Position numbers and translations under genes: made by a program. A DNA stretch of 37,828 bases from Rhodocyclaceae bacterium (lineage in GTDB: Bacteria; Pseudomonadota; Gammaproteobacteria; Burkholderiales; Rhodocyclaceae): positions 1 to 37,828 of the forward strand of contig JAABQX010000015.1 in NCBI GenBank assembly GCA_011391215.1, given 5' to 3'. Positions 14,436-23,692 of the stretch are shown one piece after another. Positions within the stretch are counted from its first letter, which is position 1, and every line of letters begins with the position of its first letter. The notes below the pieces were generated by a model, which saw only the letters and a program-made list of their open reading frames with translations, made no database searches and was not told where the DNA came from.

Positions 14436-14741
14436 TCAAAAGCATTGCAGCAGGTTCGCATCGCAATAGAGCTTCTTCAGATACGCCAGCGCGATCCAGA
14501 GCCAGAACAGCACGGCGAAGGCAATGAACGGGATATGCTTGTCGATGATCTGCCGGGGTGTGATTTTGCGCATGGCTTTCAACACCGGGGCAGTGACAAT
14601 CACAAACAGCTTGTACATCGTGTTGTTGTGGCGGCGGCGGCCGGCCAGCAGGGCCAGCAGGCCCTGGCCGAGCAGAAACAGCATGGACACTTCGACCAGC
14701 GCACGCAGCACGCCAAGGACGAGCAGTTCGGGATGGCTCAT
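14436..14741 (-). CDS. Small conserved membrane protein
   Basis: A 101-aa integral membrane protein with an N-terminal hydrophobic segment (LRALVEVSMLFLLGQGLLALLAG), a basic middle (RRRHNN, then a semi-polar segment with LKAMRKITPRQIIDKH) and a C-terminal segment (IPFIAFAVLFWLWIALAYL). The architecture suggests two or three membrane spans. No function is recognised. It is divergent from the TPR gene, sharing about 40 bases of intergenic DNA. Confidence 0.7.
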   Translation of the reverse strand: MSHPELLVLGVLRALVEVSMLFLLGQGLLALLAGRRRHNNTMYKLFVIVTAPVLKAMRKITPRQIIDKHIPFIAFAVLFWLWIALAYLKKLYCDANLLQCF

Positions 14742-14779
14742 GGTATGTTTCTGTCTCCATTATAAGGTGGTCCAATTTC

Positions 14780-15370
14780 ATGAATTACGAACACTGGCGG
14801 CATTATGCCCGCGGTTGGTTGCTACACTTCTTCGGCCGCGAAGAAAGTGCCTTCGAGGCTTACAGCACGGCGTTTCGCATCAACCCACAGGATGTGCAGT
14901 CGGCGCGCCATCTGGCGGCGATTGCGGCGAAGAAAAAGAATTTCGCGGTCGCGGAAAAATGGTTCGAGGCAGCGCTGGCCCTGACGCCGGACGACGGCGC
15001 CAACTGGTTCAACCTCGGCTACGTACGCGAGCACATGGGCAAGCCGCAAGAAGCAATTGCCGCCTTTGGCGAAGCAGTGCGCCTGGTGCCGACACAGGAC
15101 ATGGCCTGGTACGGCATGGGTCTGGCGCATGCGCGTCTGGGCCAGCACGATAGGGCGGTGACGGCACTGGAAAAGGTGGTCGAGTTGCAACCCATGAGCG
15201 GCGAGGGTTTCTACCAGCTGGGCATGGCCTACCATCACGCCAACCGTCCCGATAATGTGAAGGACATCGTCAAGCGCCTGGTCAAGTTCGAGCCCAAGCG
15301 TGCGAAGAAACTGGTGCACGACGCCGGGCGCGCCGATCTGGTGAGCCTCATTCCGGAGCTTCCCTTTTAA
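14780..15370 (+). CDS. Tetratricopeptide-repeat protein
   Basis: A 196-aa protein with four to five TPR units. Signature spacing is visible in SAFEAYSTAFRINPQD, FAVAEKWFEAALALTPDDGANWFNLGYV, PQEAIAAFGEAVRLVPTQDMAWYGMGLAHARLGQHDRAVTALEKVVELQP and GFYQLGMAYHHANRPDNV. There is no signal peptide, so it is cytosolic. TPR arrays mediate protein-protein contacts; the partner is unknown. AAGGTGG precedes the ATG at 14780. A palindromic terminator region follows. Confidence 0.85.
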   Translation: MNYEHWRHYARGWLLHFFGREESAFEAYSTAFRINPQDVQSARHLAAIAAKKKNFAVAEKWFEAALALTPDDGANWFNLGYVREHMGKPQEAIAAFGEAVRLVPTQDMAWYGMGLAHARLGQHDRAVTALEKVVELQPMSGEGFYQLGMAYHHANRPDNVKDIVKRLVKFEPKRAKKLVHDAGRADLVSLIPELPF

Positions 15371-15392
15371 TCTGCACCTGCCCGCCGGCATA

Positions 15393-15416
15393 AAAAGTCG
15401 GCGCTGGCGAGACGGC
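15393..15416 (+). repeat. Dispersed 24-bp repeat, copy 1
   Basis: Core AAAAGTCGG-CGCTGGCGAGACGGC. Four other copies with at most a few changes are at 20437-20460 (minus), 24738-24761, 25245-25268 (minus) and 26553-26576. This copy is intergenic, 22 bases past the TPR stop. Confidence 0.8.
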
Positions 15417-15424
15417 AAGGCGGC

Positions 15425-15459
15425 AAAAAAAACCGGCCCGTGGTTGCCCAGGGCCGGTT
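15425..15459 (-). terminator. Intrinsic terminator of the symporter operon
   Basis: AACCGGCCC (15431-15439) pairs with GGGCCGGTT (15451-15459); on the minus strand the stem is followed by an uninterrupted run of eight T. Confidence 0.85.
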
Positions 15460-15466
15460 CAGATGA

Positions 15467-15490
15467 GGGCGCGGGAATATTCCCGCGCCC
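15467..15490. terminator. Perfect 24-bp palindrome between convergent genes
   Basis: GGGCGCGGGAAT and ATTCCCGCGCCC are fully symmetric. CTTCTTCTTCT follows on the plus strand. It probably ends transcription of the TPR gene and may act in both directions. Confidence 0.65.
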
Positions 15491-15511
15491 CTTCTTCTTC
15501 TCCAGTAGCTT

Positions 15512-17626
15512 TTAGTGAGCCGCGCTACCGGCGGACATCGTGCCGTCCAGGCTCGGGTACCGCACATGGTCAACCATGTCCTGGATCTCCTTGTTCGGCG
15601 CCTTGGTGAGCAGGCTGCCGATGATGATGCCAAGGAAGCCGGCAGGAATGCCGAAGGTGCCAGCGGAGATCGGGTTGATGTCCCACCACTTCGGTGCATT
15701 GACGCCGAAGAACGGATAGGTCATGTACATGTAGTAAGCACAGATACCCAGACCCAGCGTCATGCCCAGCACCGCACCAAAATAATTGGCACGTTTCCAG
15801 AACACCCCGCAGACCAGCGCCGGGAAGAAGCCCGAGGCTGCCAGCGAGAAGGCCGCACCGACGAGGAACAGGATGTCGCCCGGCTTCAGGCTGGTGACGT
15901 AAGCGGCACACAAGGCCACCACGAGCAGCAGGCCCTTGGACACCGCCAGACGGCGCACCGTCGAAGCGTTCGGGTCGATCATCTTGTAGTACAGGTCGTG
16001 CGACATGGCGTTGGCGATGGTCAGCAGCAAGCCGTCAGCGGTGGAGAGCGCCGCCGCAAGACCGCCAGCCGCCACCAGACCCGAGATCACGTAGGGCAGA
16101 CCCGCGATTTCCGGGGTTGCCAGCACGATCAGGTCGCCGCCGATGACGATCTCCGCCAGCTGCACGATGCCGTCCTTGTTGATGTCGGCAATGTTCATCA
16201 GCGTCTTGTCGACCGTGGCCCAGTTACTGACCCAGGCAGGGAGCGAGGCGAAGCTGGTTCCCACCAGGTTGCTATACACCTCGAACTTGGCCAGGATGGC
16301 CAGCGCCGGCGCGGTGAAGTAGAGCAGGAAGATGAAGAACAACCCCCAGAACACCGAAACGCGCGCCTCATGCACCGAAGGCGTGGTGTAGTAGCGCATC
16401 AGGATGTGCGGCAAGGCGGCGGTACCGATCATCAGACACGCGATCAGGGCGAGGAAGTTCTTCTTCGCGATGCCACGGTTCTTCTCGATCTCCTCCGGCG
16501 TCTTGCCACCTACGGAGAATGCTTCCGAGTGCGCTTTGACCGGTGCGGCGCGGGCGCTGACGCCCTTCTCCGTCGTCCAAGCCTTTTTGGCAGCCGCCGC
16601 GTCAGCCGGGAAGTCCTTGACCGCTTTCTCGGCCGCTTCCACCGCTTTCGCATCCGGAGCCGCTTCGGCCTTGAGTGCTGCGGCCTTGTCTACCAGCTTC
16701 TGCTTCTCGGCAGCGAGGAAGGTGGCGCCGTCTTTTTCCAGCTCCGCCAGTTTGGTGGTTGCAGCAGCAGAACGCTCACGGAAGATGGCGCGCACCGACT
16801 CTTCCGCCGCGCCCTTGGGCGTGGCCTTGTCGTTGAACTCCTTTTCCAGCGCTGTGATCTTGGGCAGGGCCGTCGTGTAGGCAGTGATCTGCGGGATCGG
16901 TACGCCGGTATGCTTCACCGACAGCCAGACCACCGGGATCATGTAGGCCACGATCAGGATGATGTACTGCGCCACCTGCGTCCAGGTCACCGCCTTCATG
17001 CCGCCGAGGAAGGAACACACCAGGATGCCGGCCAGACCAACGAACACGCCGACCTGGAATTCCAGACCCGTGAAGCGGCTGGTGATGATGCCGACGCCGT
17101 AGATCTGCGCGATCACGTAGGTGAAGGAACAGACGATGGCCGCAACCACGCCGATAAAGCGCGGCAGGTGGCCGCCGAAGCGTGCGCCGAGGAAGTCCGG
17201 AATCGTGAATTGACCGAACTTGCGCAGGTAGGGTGCCAGCAGGATGGCCACCAGACAGTAGCCGCCGGTCCAGCCCAGCACGAAGGCTAGGCCGTCGTAG
17301 CCGGACAGATACAGGGTGCCGGCCATACCGATGAAGCTAGCGGCCGACATCCAGTCGGCGCCGGTCGCCATGCCGTTGAACAGGGCAGGCACGCGCCGTC
17401 CGGCGACGTAGTATTCGCCGACGTCGGACGTTTTAGACATGAAGCCGATGCCGGCATACAGCCCGATGGTGGCGAACAGGAAGATGTAGCCGAGGATTTT
17501 GTTCGGCACGCCCATCTGTTCGAGGATGCCGACGAGAATGACGAAGGCAACGAAGCCGCCGGTGTAGAAGCTATAGTAGCGCTTCAGGTTGGCGGTAAAT
17601 TGGGATTGGGTTTGTACGGCAGCCAT
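15512..17626 (-). CDS. Sodium:solute symporter, VC_2705 type, with cytoplasmic insert and EF-hand-like loop
   Basis: A 704-aa integral membrane transporter of the SSS family (related to acetate permease ActP). Core family blocks are GEYYVAGRRVPALFNGMATGADWMSAASFIGMAG near the N-terminus, FTIPDFLGARFG, and ALSTADGLLLTIANAMSHDLYYK. Between two membrane segments, residues about 250-375 form an Ala/Lys/Glu-rich, probably coiled-coil insert not found in simple SSS members. Residues 481-492 read DINKDGIVQLAE, a near-perfect EF-hand calcium loop. It overlaps the DUF4212 gene by one base (TAATG), forming the usual two-subunit pair. The likely substrate is a short-chain carboxylate; this is an inference. 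Confidence 0.9.
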   Translation of the reverse strand: MAAVQTQSQFTANLKRYYSFYTGGFVAFVILVGILEQMGVPNKILGYIFLFATIGLYAGIGFMSKTSDVGEYYVAGRRVPALFNGMATGADWMSAASFIGMAGTLYLSGYDGLAFVLGWTGGYCLVAILLAPYLRKFGQFTIPDFLGARFGGHLPRFIGVVAAIVCSFTYVIAQIYGVGIITSRFTGLEFQVGVFVGLAGILVCSFLGGMKAVTWTQVAQYIILIVAYMIPVVWLSVKHTGVPIPQITAYTTALPKITALEKEFNDKATPKGAAEESVRAIFRERSAAATTKLAELEKDGATFLAAEKQKLVDKAAALKAEAAPDAKAVEAAEKAVKDFPADAAAAKKAWTTEKGVSARAAPVKAHSEAFSVGGKTPEEIEKNRGIAKKNFLALIACLMIGTAALPHILMRYYTTPSVHEARVSVFWGLFFIFLLYFTAPALAILAKFEVYSNLVGTSFASLPAWVSNWATVDKTLMNIADINKDGIVQLAEIVIGGDLIVLATPEIAGLPYVISGLVAAGGLAAALSTADGLLLTIANAMSHDLYYKMIDPNASTVRRLAVSKGLLLVVALCAAYVTSLKPGDILFLVGAAFSLAASGFFPALVCGVFWKRANYFGAVLGMTLGLGICAYYMYMTYPFFGVNAPKWWDINPISAGTFGIPAGFLGIIIGSLLTKAPNKEIQDMVDHVRYPSLDGTMSAGSAAH

Positions 17627-17889
17627 TAGTCGAGCTCCCCTTCGTGGACGCCATACTCTTTGTCCAGGTTATTCATGTAGTGGGCGTAATACCAGATGAT
17701 CGCAACATAGATGATCAACGAGCCCTGCGCCGACATGTAGAAGCCCAAGGGGCCAATGAAGTTGATCTCGTTGAGTTCTCGGGCAAACCAGCCCATGACG
17801 AACGTGGCCACAAACCATAAGACCAGCAGGAAACTGCTCATCTTCAGGTTGATGTTCCAGTACTGCTTGTGTTTCTCGGTGAGTTGCAT
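17626..17889 (-). CDS. DUF4212 small subunit of the symporter
   Basis: An 87-aa protein with two transmembrane helices (SSFLLVLWFVATFVMGWFA and YMSAQGSLIIYVAIIWYYA) and the family motifs KYWNINLKMS and FARELN-x-INFIGPLGFYMSAQGS. DUF4212 proteins always accompany VC_2705-type symporters and act as a small subunit. The C-terminus ends LDKEYGVHEGELD. The ATG has GGAGGCGGGTCC upstream. Confidence 0.95.
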   Translation of the reverse strand: MQLTEKHKQYWNINLKMSSFLLVLWFVATFVMGWFARELNEINFIGPLGFYMSAQGSLIIYVAIIWYYAHYMNNLDKEYGVHEGELD

Positions 17890-18063
17890 GGACCCGCCTC
17901 CTCGATGTAATGGACTTCGTTTATCCGTGTCCCGGTAAAGGGAAACGGCATCTGCCTGACCCTGATCGTCTATGCGATTTCTGTTGCGGGTCGGCGAGAT
18001 CTTTTACCTTTTACCTTACAAAAAACTTACAAGCACCAATAAGCAATTGATGCAGCGCAATAT

Positions 18064-19530
18064 TTATGCGGGTAGCTTGGCCGTAATTATTTCTTTGGCA
18101 TTGTTAAAGGTCAGGCGCACTACGGTACCGCGCCCCTCAGGATTTTCGAGGACCACGATACTGGCTCGATGCAGTTCGGCAATCTCGCGCACGATGGCCA
18201 GGCCGAGGCCACTTCCCTCGGCATCCGTACCCAGAGTGCGATAGAAGCGTTCGAAGACCCGTAAGCGGTCCTCTTTGGCGATGCCGATTCCGGTGTCTTC
18301 CACCTCCAGCATCCAGTCGGATGCAGCACGTAACCGGACGGTGACACGACCGCCGGCAGGGGTGTATTTGATGGCGTTATCGACCAGGTTGTCGATCATC
18401 TCGCGCAGCAGCAAAGGCACCCCAAAAATAATCATTTTTTCTTCCGCTGCCTCGAATCCGATGTCGATGTTGCGCGCCAGCGCGCGTGGCACGCAATGGA
18501 TCAGCACTTCGCGCGCCAGTGCATCGAGATCGACCAACTCCAGTGCGGGCGGCTGCTCATGGCTGGCCTCGGCCCGCGCCAGTTGCAACAACTGGTTGGT
18601 GAGATGGGCAGCTCGATCGACGCCGCCGGCAATACGCTGCAAATAATCGTGCAATTGCACGCAATCGGTTTCCTGCAGTGCCAGCTCGGTTTGCGTCTTC
18701 AAGCCGGTCAACGGTGTTTTTAACTGATGGGCCGCTGCGGCGATGAAACGCTGCTGGGCATCGAGGTTGTCCTGCAGGCGCACCATCATGTCGTTGAAGG
18801 CCGCGATCATCGGTCGCAATTCTTCAGGAAGGTTACGTAACTCAATGGGCGACAAGTCGTCGGTCCGCCGCTCGCGAATACGCGACTGCAGACGTGTGAG
18901 CGGCACCAGTCCTCGTGTCAGGCCGATCCAGACCAGGATCACCGCCAAGGGGATGATGGCGAATTGCGGCAGCAGAACGCCGGAAATGATGCGCGAAGAA
19001 AGTGCCTGACGCTGTTTGCGCGTTTCGGCTACCTGCACCAGTACGGGGCGTGCATCCCCCAGTGACGGCATCAACCAATAGGCGATACGTACCCGCTCAC
19101 CCATCACCCAGTCATCGCGAAACAGAACTTCGCCCAGTCGATGCGGCTCACCGGCCAGCAACGACGGAATTTCCGCATCACCCGCAATGAAGTCGCCGCC
19201 GGCAAGCGCGACCTGATGGAAGCGCCGGTCCAGATCGTCGTTATTGTCCAGCACCGCATGCGTGTTTGCCGGCAGGTGGACGGTCACCCCCTCCAGCGTA
19301 ATCTTCAGTTGCCTGGCGATGGTGACAACACTGTCGGACAACACCTGATCGTAGGGCTGGTTGGCGATGTCATCGGCGATATGGTGCGTCGCGACAATCG
19401 AGATCGGCCAAAGCAGCAGCAGCGGTGCCAGCATCCAATCGAGAATTTCCCCGAACAGGGAATTGAGCGTCGGATTGAGATCGCTAAAAATCGAGGGGCG
19501 TTTGGTTTTCCTAGGTGCCTGCAACGACAT
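18064..19530 (-). CDS. Sensor histidine kinase, TctE/QseC-like
   Basis: A 488-aa inner-membrane kinase. Two transmembrane segments (near residues 33-50 and 190-208) enclose a periplasmic 2CSK_N-type sensor; a HAMP-like linker (RLQSRIRERRTDDLSPIELRNLPEEL) leads to the H-box AAAHQLKTPLTGLKTQ and the ATP domain with N-box DNLVDNAIKYTP, G1 DTGIGI and G2 GSGLGLAIV. It overlaps the response-regulator gene by 20 bases and lies 175 bp upstream of the symporter genes on the same strand, so it probably controls uptake of a carboxylate sensed outside the cell, as TctDE does. The substrate is inferred only. Confidence 0.92.
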   Translation of the reverse strand: MSLQAPRKTKRPSIFSDLNPTLNSLFGEILDWMLAPLLLLWPISIVATHHIADDIANQPYDQVLSDSVVTIARQLKITLEGVTVHLPANTHAVLDNNDDLDRRFHQVALAGGDFIAGDAEIPSLLAGEPHRLGEVLFRDDWVMGERVRIAYWLMPSLGDARPVLVQVAETRKQRQALSSRIISGVLLPQFAIIPLAVILVWIGLTRGLVPLTRLQSRIRERRTDDLSPIELRNLPEELRPMIAAFNDMMVRLQDNLDAQQRFIAAAAHQLKTPLTGLKTQTELALQETDCVQLHDYLQRIAGGVDRAAHLTNQLLQLARAEASHEQPPALELVDLDALAREVLIHCVPRALARNIDIGFEAAEEKMIIFGVPLLLREMIDNLVDNAIKYTPAGGRVTVRLRAASDWMLEVEDTGIGIAKEDRLRVFERFYRTLGTDAEGSGLGLAIVREIAELHRASIVVLENPEGRGTVVRLTFNNAKEIITAKLPA

Positions 19531-20197
19531 CTCCGCGCGGCTTGTCGAGGCAGTAACCTAACCCGCGCACTGTGGCGATGCGAATACCTTCCGGTTCCAA
19601 TTTCTTGCGCAGGCGGTGGATATACACCTCGATGGCGTTGGTACTCACTTCCTCGCCCCAGCCACACAGGTGATCGACAAGTTGATCCTTGCTCACCAGT
19701 CGGCCGACGCGCAGCAGCAAAATTTCCAGCAGGGCGAGCTCGCGTGCCGAAAGATCGAGGAGATGCCCGTTGCAGCGCGCCACGCGCTCGCCCTGATCGT
19801 AGCTGAGGCAGCCGAACTCGATCAGATTTGACTGCGCACTGCCGCGCCGGGTCAGCGCACGCACGCGTGCCTCGAGTTCCGGCAGGGCAAACGGCTTGGT
19901 CAGGTAATCGTCAGCGCCGGCATCCAGGCCACGCACTCGATCTTCGAGTCCATCCTGCGCTGTCAGAATCAAGACCGGCAAAGCGTTTTTGCGCGCACGC
20001 AAGCGTTTGAGCACTTCGATGCCTGGCAGCTTGGGCAGGCCGAGATCGAGAATCAGCAGATCAAAAGGCTGTGAGGCCAAAGCGGTATCCGCATCGGCAC
20101 CATTATTCACATGATCAACGGCATAGCTGGATTTGCGCAGCGCGCGCACCAAGCCATCGGCGATCATGGGGTCATCTTCGGCAAGGAGGATGCGCAT
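19511..20197 (-). CDS. OmpR-family response regulator, TctD/QseB-like
   Basis: A 228-aa regulator: receiver domain with acidic pocket AEDD (7-9), phospho-acceptor D51 in LILDLGLP, and the conserved Lys in DYLTKPFALPELE, followed by a winged-helix domain (LSARELALLEILLLRVGRLVSKDQL, VYIHRLRKKLEP, VRGLGYCL). Cotranscribed and overlapping with its kinase. It probably activates the DUF4212/symporter genes directly downstream. Confidence 0.94.
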   Translation of the reverse strand: MRILLAEDDPMIADGLVRALRKSSYAVDHVNNGADADTALASQPFDLLILDLGLPKLPGIEVLKRLRARKNALPVLILTAQDGLEDRVRGLDAGADDYLTKPFALPELEARVRALTRRGSAQSNLIEFGCLSYDQGERVARCNGHLLDLSARELALLEILLLRVGRLVSKDQLVDHLCGWGEEVSTNAIEVYIHRLRKKLEPEGIRIATVRGLGYCLDKPRGDVVAGT

Positions 20198-20436
20198 GAT
20201 TCAGGAGATAACGGAGACCATGGTGTAAGTTGGCAGTAAGCACAGGCCGGTAAATTGCAAAGCGCTGTTCTCCTTTTCGGTCATAGGAGGCGCTACGGTT
20301 CAGACTGATCAGTCGCGACCATATCGCCTCAGGGGGCGGACGCTCAGGAAGTTTCATGCAGCGCCACCCCCTGCCGCCTTTTTTCATTTTCGAGTCTACC
20401 ACGCGCCTTTCGGCATCCTGCCGATTGCTTCGCCAC

Positions 20437-20460
20437 GCCATCCCGCCAGCGCCGACTTTT
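20437..20460 (-). repeat. Dispersed 24-bp repeat, copy 2
   Basis: Minus-strand copy of the repeat described at 15393, with GGGATGGC at its end, in the intergenic region between groEL and the response regulator. Apart from this and the groEL terminator hairpins, 20198-20589 holds no gene. Confidence 0.8.
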
Positions 20461-20470
20461 CCCGGCACCC

Positions 20471-20508
20471 AAAAAGCAAACGCCCCGCACGGTTTCCCGC
20501 GCGGGGCG
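20471..20508 (-). terminator. Intrinsic terminator after groEL
   Basis: CGCCCCGC (20481-20488) pairs with GCGGGGCG (20501-20508); the minus strand continues TTTGCTTTTT. Confidence 0.75.
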
Positions 20509-20528
20509 CTGCCTAAAGGAAGGCGGGT

Positions 20529-20558
20529 AACGGGAGGAAACCTGGGTTTCCTCCCGTT
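20529..20558. repeat. Long hairpin downstream of groEL
   Basis: AACGGGAGGAAACC and GGTTTCCTCCCGTT are perfectly complementary over 14 bp with almost no loop. It lies between the groEL stop palindrome and the terminator and may stabilise the groEL 3' end. Confidence 0.7.
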
Positions 20559-20566
20559 CCTAGCCT

Positions 20567-22245
<1,679 letters not shown>

Positions 22246-22280
22246 TTATCTCTCCAGTAAATTCGGTTAATTAAGACAGA

Positions 22281-22571
22281 TCAGGCTTCAACTACGCCCA
22301 TGATGTCTTCTTCGCGCATCACCAGCAGTTCCTCGCCATCAACCTTGACGGTCTGGCCGGAATACTTGCCAAAGAGCACGCGATCGCCGGCCTTGACGGC
22401 CATCGGACGCACTTTGCCGTCATCCATGACTTTGCCGGTACCGACGGAAACGACTTCGCCCTGATCGGGCTTCTCGCCGGCGGAATCAGGAATAACGATG
22501 CCGGAGGCGGTGGTGCGCTCGGCTTCAACACGCTTGACGATCACGCGATCATGCAAGGGACGGATTTTCAT
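22281..22571 (-). CDS. groES: Co-chaperonin GroES (10 kDa)
   Basis: A 96-aa lid protein of the chaperonin. Motifs: [16 protein letters not shown], the mobile loop region [21 protein letters not shown], and [28 protein letters not shown]. First gene of the groESL operon, with GGAGAA upstream of the ATG. Confidence 0.99.
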   Translation of the reverse strand: MKIRPLHDRVIVKRVEAERTTASGIVIPDSAGEKPDQGEVVSVGTGKVMDDGKVRPMAVKAGDRVLFGKYSGQTVKVDGEELLVMREEDIMGVVEA

Positions 22572-22645
22572 GAAGTTTTCTCCTTCTGGACTGAACTCAC
22601 CCGCAGGTGGCGTTTTGGCTTATGGGAACTTGTCGCGAGGCGCTG

Positions 22646-22672
22646 TTAGCACTCCTCACTGACGAGTGCTAA
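22646..22672. promoter_or_regulatory. CIRCE element (HrcA operator) of groESL
   Basis: TTAGCACTC, nine bases, GAGTGCTAA: an exact match to the CIRCE consensus, 75 bp upstream of the groES start. This predicts repression by HrcA and release on heat or protein-folding stress. hrcA itself is not in the window. Confidence 0.95.
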
Positions 22673-22741
22673 TAATAGAGGTCAAGTGTAGGGTTTTCAA
22701 GTAGGCAGGAAGCTTTTTTTACGGCCATAATTGCAATTACC

Positions 22742-23692
22742 ATGGGACTCTTCGACTGGTTCAAGCCGCCACCGCCGATCGACGCTGCCACGCAGGCACT
22801 GATCGAGCGTGCCGTCGTCACGGTTGATCCGATGATCCGGCAGGTCGTCGGCTACGAGCGGAAGCTGTTGCCGGTAGTACGGCGCGCCATGACGTACTGT
22901 GACGATATTGCCGCACGAATTCCCGGCCCATTCGAAATCAGCCGTGCCGCCTTCGCCGCCGACCCGATGGTACATGCGCTGTTCGGCAGCGCCGACCAAA
23001 TCGAGGAGATGCTCGCCAGAAGCCAGTGCGTACGCGATCATCTGCTGGAGCTGTCCCTGACCACCGGCCAGTGCTGCGCGTTGCTCGGCATGCGCCACCG
23101 TGAAAAGTCCGGTTTTGGCGCCGAGCTGGCCGGTGAAATTGTACGCAAGGATGTGCCGCAGAAGACCTTGTACTTTAGCGATCACACGCTCGCCGAGCCC
23201 AGCCCCGATTTGGCAGCGGCGCGGCGGCGCCTGAGCAATTTGCTTTACGACGGCTTGCTCAAGGGCTTTGCCGCCCACGTTGCCGAAGTCCGCTTGGAGA
23301 GGGACGAACTGCACCGTGATCATGCCATGGCCCATGCCTGCGTGCGCAGTGGCCGCAACCCGGAAATGCATACGCGCCGGCTCGAGACCTTGCGCACACA
23401 ACTGCGTGCCACGGCCGATGCGCTGCAACCCGAGCGCCTGCTTGATATCCTGCTCGCCTCGCTCGCCGACCCGGAACCCCATTTGCGCCTCGATCCGGTC
23501 AGCATTTCGGTCGATCACGCCGGCGTCATTACTGGCGTGGGGCATGACGGCGCGGGTGAGACATTGCACTTTGGCGAACTGACCACTCGCGAACAACGCC
23601 GTTGGGTGGTGATCCTTGCCAGTATCGAGTGTGAAGAAGCCCGCCGGGCGCTCGAGCGTTTTGAAACTTCACGACGTTACATCGTTATCTGA
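22742..23692 (+). CDS. Conserved hypothetical protein, helix-rich
   Basis: A 316-aa soluble protein beginning MGLFDWFKPPPPIDAATQALIERAV. It is mostly helical, with Arg/Glu-rich segments (LETLRTQLRATADALQPERLLDILLASLADPEPHLRLDPVSISVD) and ends in a small beta-rich region (GETLHFGELTTREQRRWVVILASI). There is no signal peptide or known catalytic motif. The gene's stop overlaps the dacB start (ATGA), so the two are translationally coupled, which hints at a cell-wall or division role, though this is only inference. Confidence 0.8.
   Translation: MGLFDWFKPPPPIDAATQALIERAVVTVDPMIRQVVGYERKLLPVVRRAMTYCDDIAARIPGPFEISRAAFAADPMVHALFGSADQIEEMLARSQCVRDHLLELSLTTGQCCALLGMRHREKSGFGAELAGEIVRKDVPQKTLYFSDHTLAEPSPDLAAARRRLSNLLYDGLLKGFAAHVAEVRLERDELHRDHAMAHACVRSGRNPEMHTRRLETLRTQLRATADALQPERLLDILLASLADPEPHLRLDPVSISVDHAGVITGVGHDGAGETLHFGELTTREQRRWVVILASIECEEARRALERFETSRRYIVI

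Noticed and set aside
15515..17290. 591-codon open frame on the plus strand
   Set aside because: Fully antisense to the symporter, GC-biased, Arg/Gln/His/Asp-rich and without any domain; an artefact of high-GC codon usage.
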